Positions 62,049 to 64,000 of a stretch of DNA of 64,000 bases are shown in pieces (position 1 is the stretch's first letter; each line of letters begins with the position of its first letter). The notes under the pieces were generated by a model. It saw only the letters and a list, made by a program, of their open reading frames with translations. It had not been told where the DNA came from and ran no database searches. The stretch comes from Betaproteobacteria bacterium Ga0077526. GTDB taxonomy: Bacteria > Pseudomonadota > Gammaproteobacteria > Burkholderiales > Ga0077523. Made by a program: the position numbers and the translations under genes. The DNA is taken from contig LNDV01000008.1 in NCBI GenBank assembly GCA_001464765.1, positions 62,001-126,000 of the forward strand. Direction: 5' to 3'.

Positions 62049-64000
62049 ATGAGCCCTATCCAACCAGCATCCTTGTGTTACGGGTTCGGTTTCGCTGCTT
62101 TCACAGTCTTCTCCGGACTTCTGTGGACCCGATCCCGCCAAAGCCAGAGGGGCCGTGCTCTCCTCATGGCGGCGATCGCCTCGACTTCATGGGAACTGTC
62201 CGGACTCCTACTGGCACTTCAGCCCGCGACTTGGATGCCAGGCGTCCATCTACTTCTCGATGCAGTGAAGTCCGCCATGTGGATCGGCTTCTTCATGCTG
62301 CTGTTGCCGCACGTTCAGATGCCTGGCTACACACTCCCGTTGTCGCGGCGATCCCGGATCGCCATTCCGCTGGGGGTGCTTTCGGGGCTGTGGGCCGTCG
62401 TGATTCCAAACATGCTTGCGACCGAGACGCCGGGCTCACCTCCGACTGTTCCGCCAGGCATCATGTTTGGTGCATTTTCTCTGGCCGCAGTGTTCGGCCT
62501 CAGTTTGTGCGAACAGCTTGTGCGCGGCACCTCCGAATCTGCGCGCTGGGCAGTAAAACCCCTCGCTTTGGGCGCGGGTGCATTGTTCGCGTTCGATTTG
62601 TTCATGTTCTCCGAAGCGCTTCTCTTGAAGGAGATCAATCCCCAAGTCTGGGGAGTACGTGGACTAGTCCATAGCCTGTGCATCCCGCTGGTACTGGTCT
62701 CGACGGCCAGAAATCGCCACTGGACGATCGACGTAGCTGTCTCTCGAAACATTGTCTTCGGTTCCACAGCGCTGCTGCTCTCCGGCGTGTACATGCTCGC
62801 CGTAGCCGGTGCCGGGTACTACGTGCGCTTCTTCGGCGGGCAGTGGGGCACTGCGATTCAGGTTACGTTGTTCTTCGTGGCCTTTCTTGTCCTTGCGCTG
62901 CTGTACTTTTCCGGAACGGTTCGGGCGCGAATCCGAGTCTTCATCAGCAAGAACTTCTTCTCCTACCGGTACGACTATCGGGAAGAGTGGCTGAAGTTCA
63001 CCAAACTGCTCGCGACATCCCATCCGGATGACAGGATCGTAGAAAGGTCGATACGGGCGCTCGCAGACCTTGTCGAAAGTCCCGGCGGTGCCCAGTGGTG
63101 GAGGGGAGAGGATGGTGGTTATCGACCCACAGGGTCGTGGAACTGCCCAGTCAGCCATCACGTCGAGCCAGCGGACTCCGCGATTGTTCACTTCCTGACG
63201 AAAACAGGTTGGGTACTCGACATGTCGAGCGACGACTTGCACCGTCGGGTGCCGGATGCCCCGGCTATCCCTGCGTGGATCTCGGATATCCCTTCGGCAT
63301 GGCTGATCATCCCGCTTCCGGAAAATGACAGACTGGGAGGTTTCGTGGTGCTATTGAAACCACGAACCGCTGTCGAACTCAACTGGGAAGTCCTGGATCT
63401 TCTCAAGACAGCGGCGAGGCAAGCGGCCTCGGTTATCGGCCAGGTCCGCCTGACCGAGGCTCTGGTTGAGACACAGCAGTTCAGTGCGTTTAGCCGGATG
63501 TCGGCATTCGTCGTTCATGACCTGAAGAACTTGGTATCGCAGCTTTCCTTGATGCAGAAGAACGCGGTGAAGCATGGGTCGAATCCCGAGTTCCAGAAAG
63601 ACATGGCCGAAACCGTCGAGCACGTGGTCAGTCGAATGAATCGTTTGCTGTTGCAGCTCCGGTCTGGGACCGCGCCCATCGCCAACCCTTCGCCTATCGA
63701 CACCCGACCGATCGTTTCAGGCATTCAGAGTGCTTGGTCGAGGCAAGGAAAGTCTGTTCACCTGGAGACCAGCGCGGAGGTATGGGCACTTGCCCATGAA
63801 GATCGTCTCGAGCGCGTGATCGGCCATCTGGTCCAAAACTCGTTTGATGCCATGGGCGCAGAGGGAACGGTAACGCTGAGAACACGGATGGATGGGCGGC
63901 TCGCAGTGATCGAGGTCGAAGATACAGGTTCGGGCATGACGCCCGAGTTCATTCGAGACGAATTGTTCAAGCCGTTCCGGTCTACGAAATCGACCGGAAT
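62049..64000 (+). CDS. prsK: PEP-CTERM system histidine kinase PrsK (C-terminally truncated by window end)
   Basis: The frame is open from ATG 62049 (directly after an in-frame TGA) to the window end, 650 codons. The N terminus has about eight membrane helices. A GAF-like region follows (about 330-470), then the H-box FVVHDLKNLVSQL near residue 490, the N-box HLVQNSFDAMG and the G-box DTGSGMTPEF. This is the layout of PrsK, which pairs with the RpoN-dependent regulator PrsR to control PEP-CTERM genes. The last part of the ATPase domain lies beyond the window, and prsR would be expected next. Confidence 0.9.
   Translation, partial: MSPIQPASLCYGFGFAAFTVFSGLLWTRSRQSQRGRALLMAAIASTSWELSGLLLALQPATWMPGVHLLLDAVKSAMWIGFFMLLLPHVQMPGYTLPLSRRSRIAIPLGVLSGLWAVVIPNMLATETPGSPPTVPPGIMFGAFSLAAVFGLSLCEQLVRGTSESARWAVKPLALGAGALFAFDLFMFSEALLLKEINPQVWGVRGLVHSLCIPLVLVSTARNRHWTIDVAVSRNIVFGSTALLLSGVYMLAVAGAGYYVRFFGGQWGTAIQVTLFFVAFLVLALLYFSGTVRARIRVFISKNFFSYRYDYREEWLKFTKLLATSHPDDRIVERSIRALADLVESPGGAQWWRGEDGGYRPTGSWNCPVSHHVEPADSAIVHFLTKTGWVLDMSSDDLHRRVPDAPAIPAWISDIPSAWLIIPLPENDRLGGFVVLLKPRTAVELNWEVLDLLKTAARQAASVIGQVRLTEALVETQQFSAFSRMSAFVVHDLKNLVSQLSLMQKNAVKHGSNPEFQKDMAETVEHVVSRMNRLLLQLRSGTAPIANPSPIDTRPIVSGIQSAWSRQGKSVHLETSAEVWALAHEDRLERVIGHLVQNSFDAMGAEGTVTLRTRMDGRLAVIEVEDTGSGMTPEFIRDELFKPFRSTKSTG

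Overview
The window looks like a chromosomal piece of a GC-rich betaproteobacterium. The evidence is the miaB-phoH-ybeY-corC-lnt block, the hemA-prfA-prmC-grxD block, a double-length UvrA next to tRNA-Phe, and an exosortase A / PEP-CTERM style locus of the kind common in Rhodocyclales, Nitrosomonadales and Burkholderiales. I cannot assign a genus.

Layout. 0-5.5 kb: housekeeping operon (tRNA methylthiolation, PhoH, YbeY, CorC, Lnt), followed by a periplasmic tandem rhodanese. 6.6-10.6 kb: a PEP-CTERM surface protein and a large TPR protein of the PrsT type, both on the minus strand. 10.8-16.6 kb: an envelope export module with a LolA-like periplasmic protein, an ABC ATPase, an outer-membrane beta-barrel and two FtsX-type permeases. 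16.6-28.9 kb: an accessory biosynthetic island with two SDRs, a hexapeptide acyltransferase, an IS3-family transposase relic, a second PEP-CTERM protein under a near-perfect sigma-54 promoter, a GMC oxidoreductase / glycosyltransferase / VAO-type flavoenzyme operon, and a divergent AMP-ligase / thioester-reductase pair. 28.9-31.7 kb: a second PrsT-like TPR lipoprotein. 32.1-42 kb: grxD, prmC, prfA, hemA, tRNA-Phe and the 1880-residue UvrA. 42-48 kb: a LuxR-type regulator and the prkA-yeaH-spoVR stress operon. 48-50 kb: a hydroxybutyrate-dehydrogenase-like SDR and a KDG-kinase-like sugar kinase.

50.4-64 kb is the exosortase-associated locus: acyl carrier protein, AMP-ligase, PLP decarboxylase, polysaccharide deacetylase, asparagine-synthetase homologue, a small Tat-exported protein, a PqqD-like chaperone, an HprK-like kinase, a nucleotidyltransferase, a polyprenyl-phosphate sugar transferase, and the histidine kinase PrsK, which runs off the right edge. 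The exosortase itself is not in the window.

The most interesting part is 54.8-60.1 kb. An asparagine-synthetase homologue without its glutaminase cysteine, a PqqD-like peptide chaperone, an HprK-like kinase and a nucleotidyltransferase sit around a small Tat-exported protein that has its own sigma-54-like promoter. Similar enzyme sets modify lasso peptides. Here they may modify an exported protein in a regulon shared with the PEP-CTERM surface proteins through PrsK/PrsR and RpoN. The second unusual part is the ABC / LolA-like / outer-membrane-barrel module beside lipid-type biosynthetic genes, which suggests export of an unknown glycosylated lipid. Both functional proposals are inferences.
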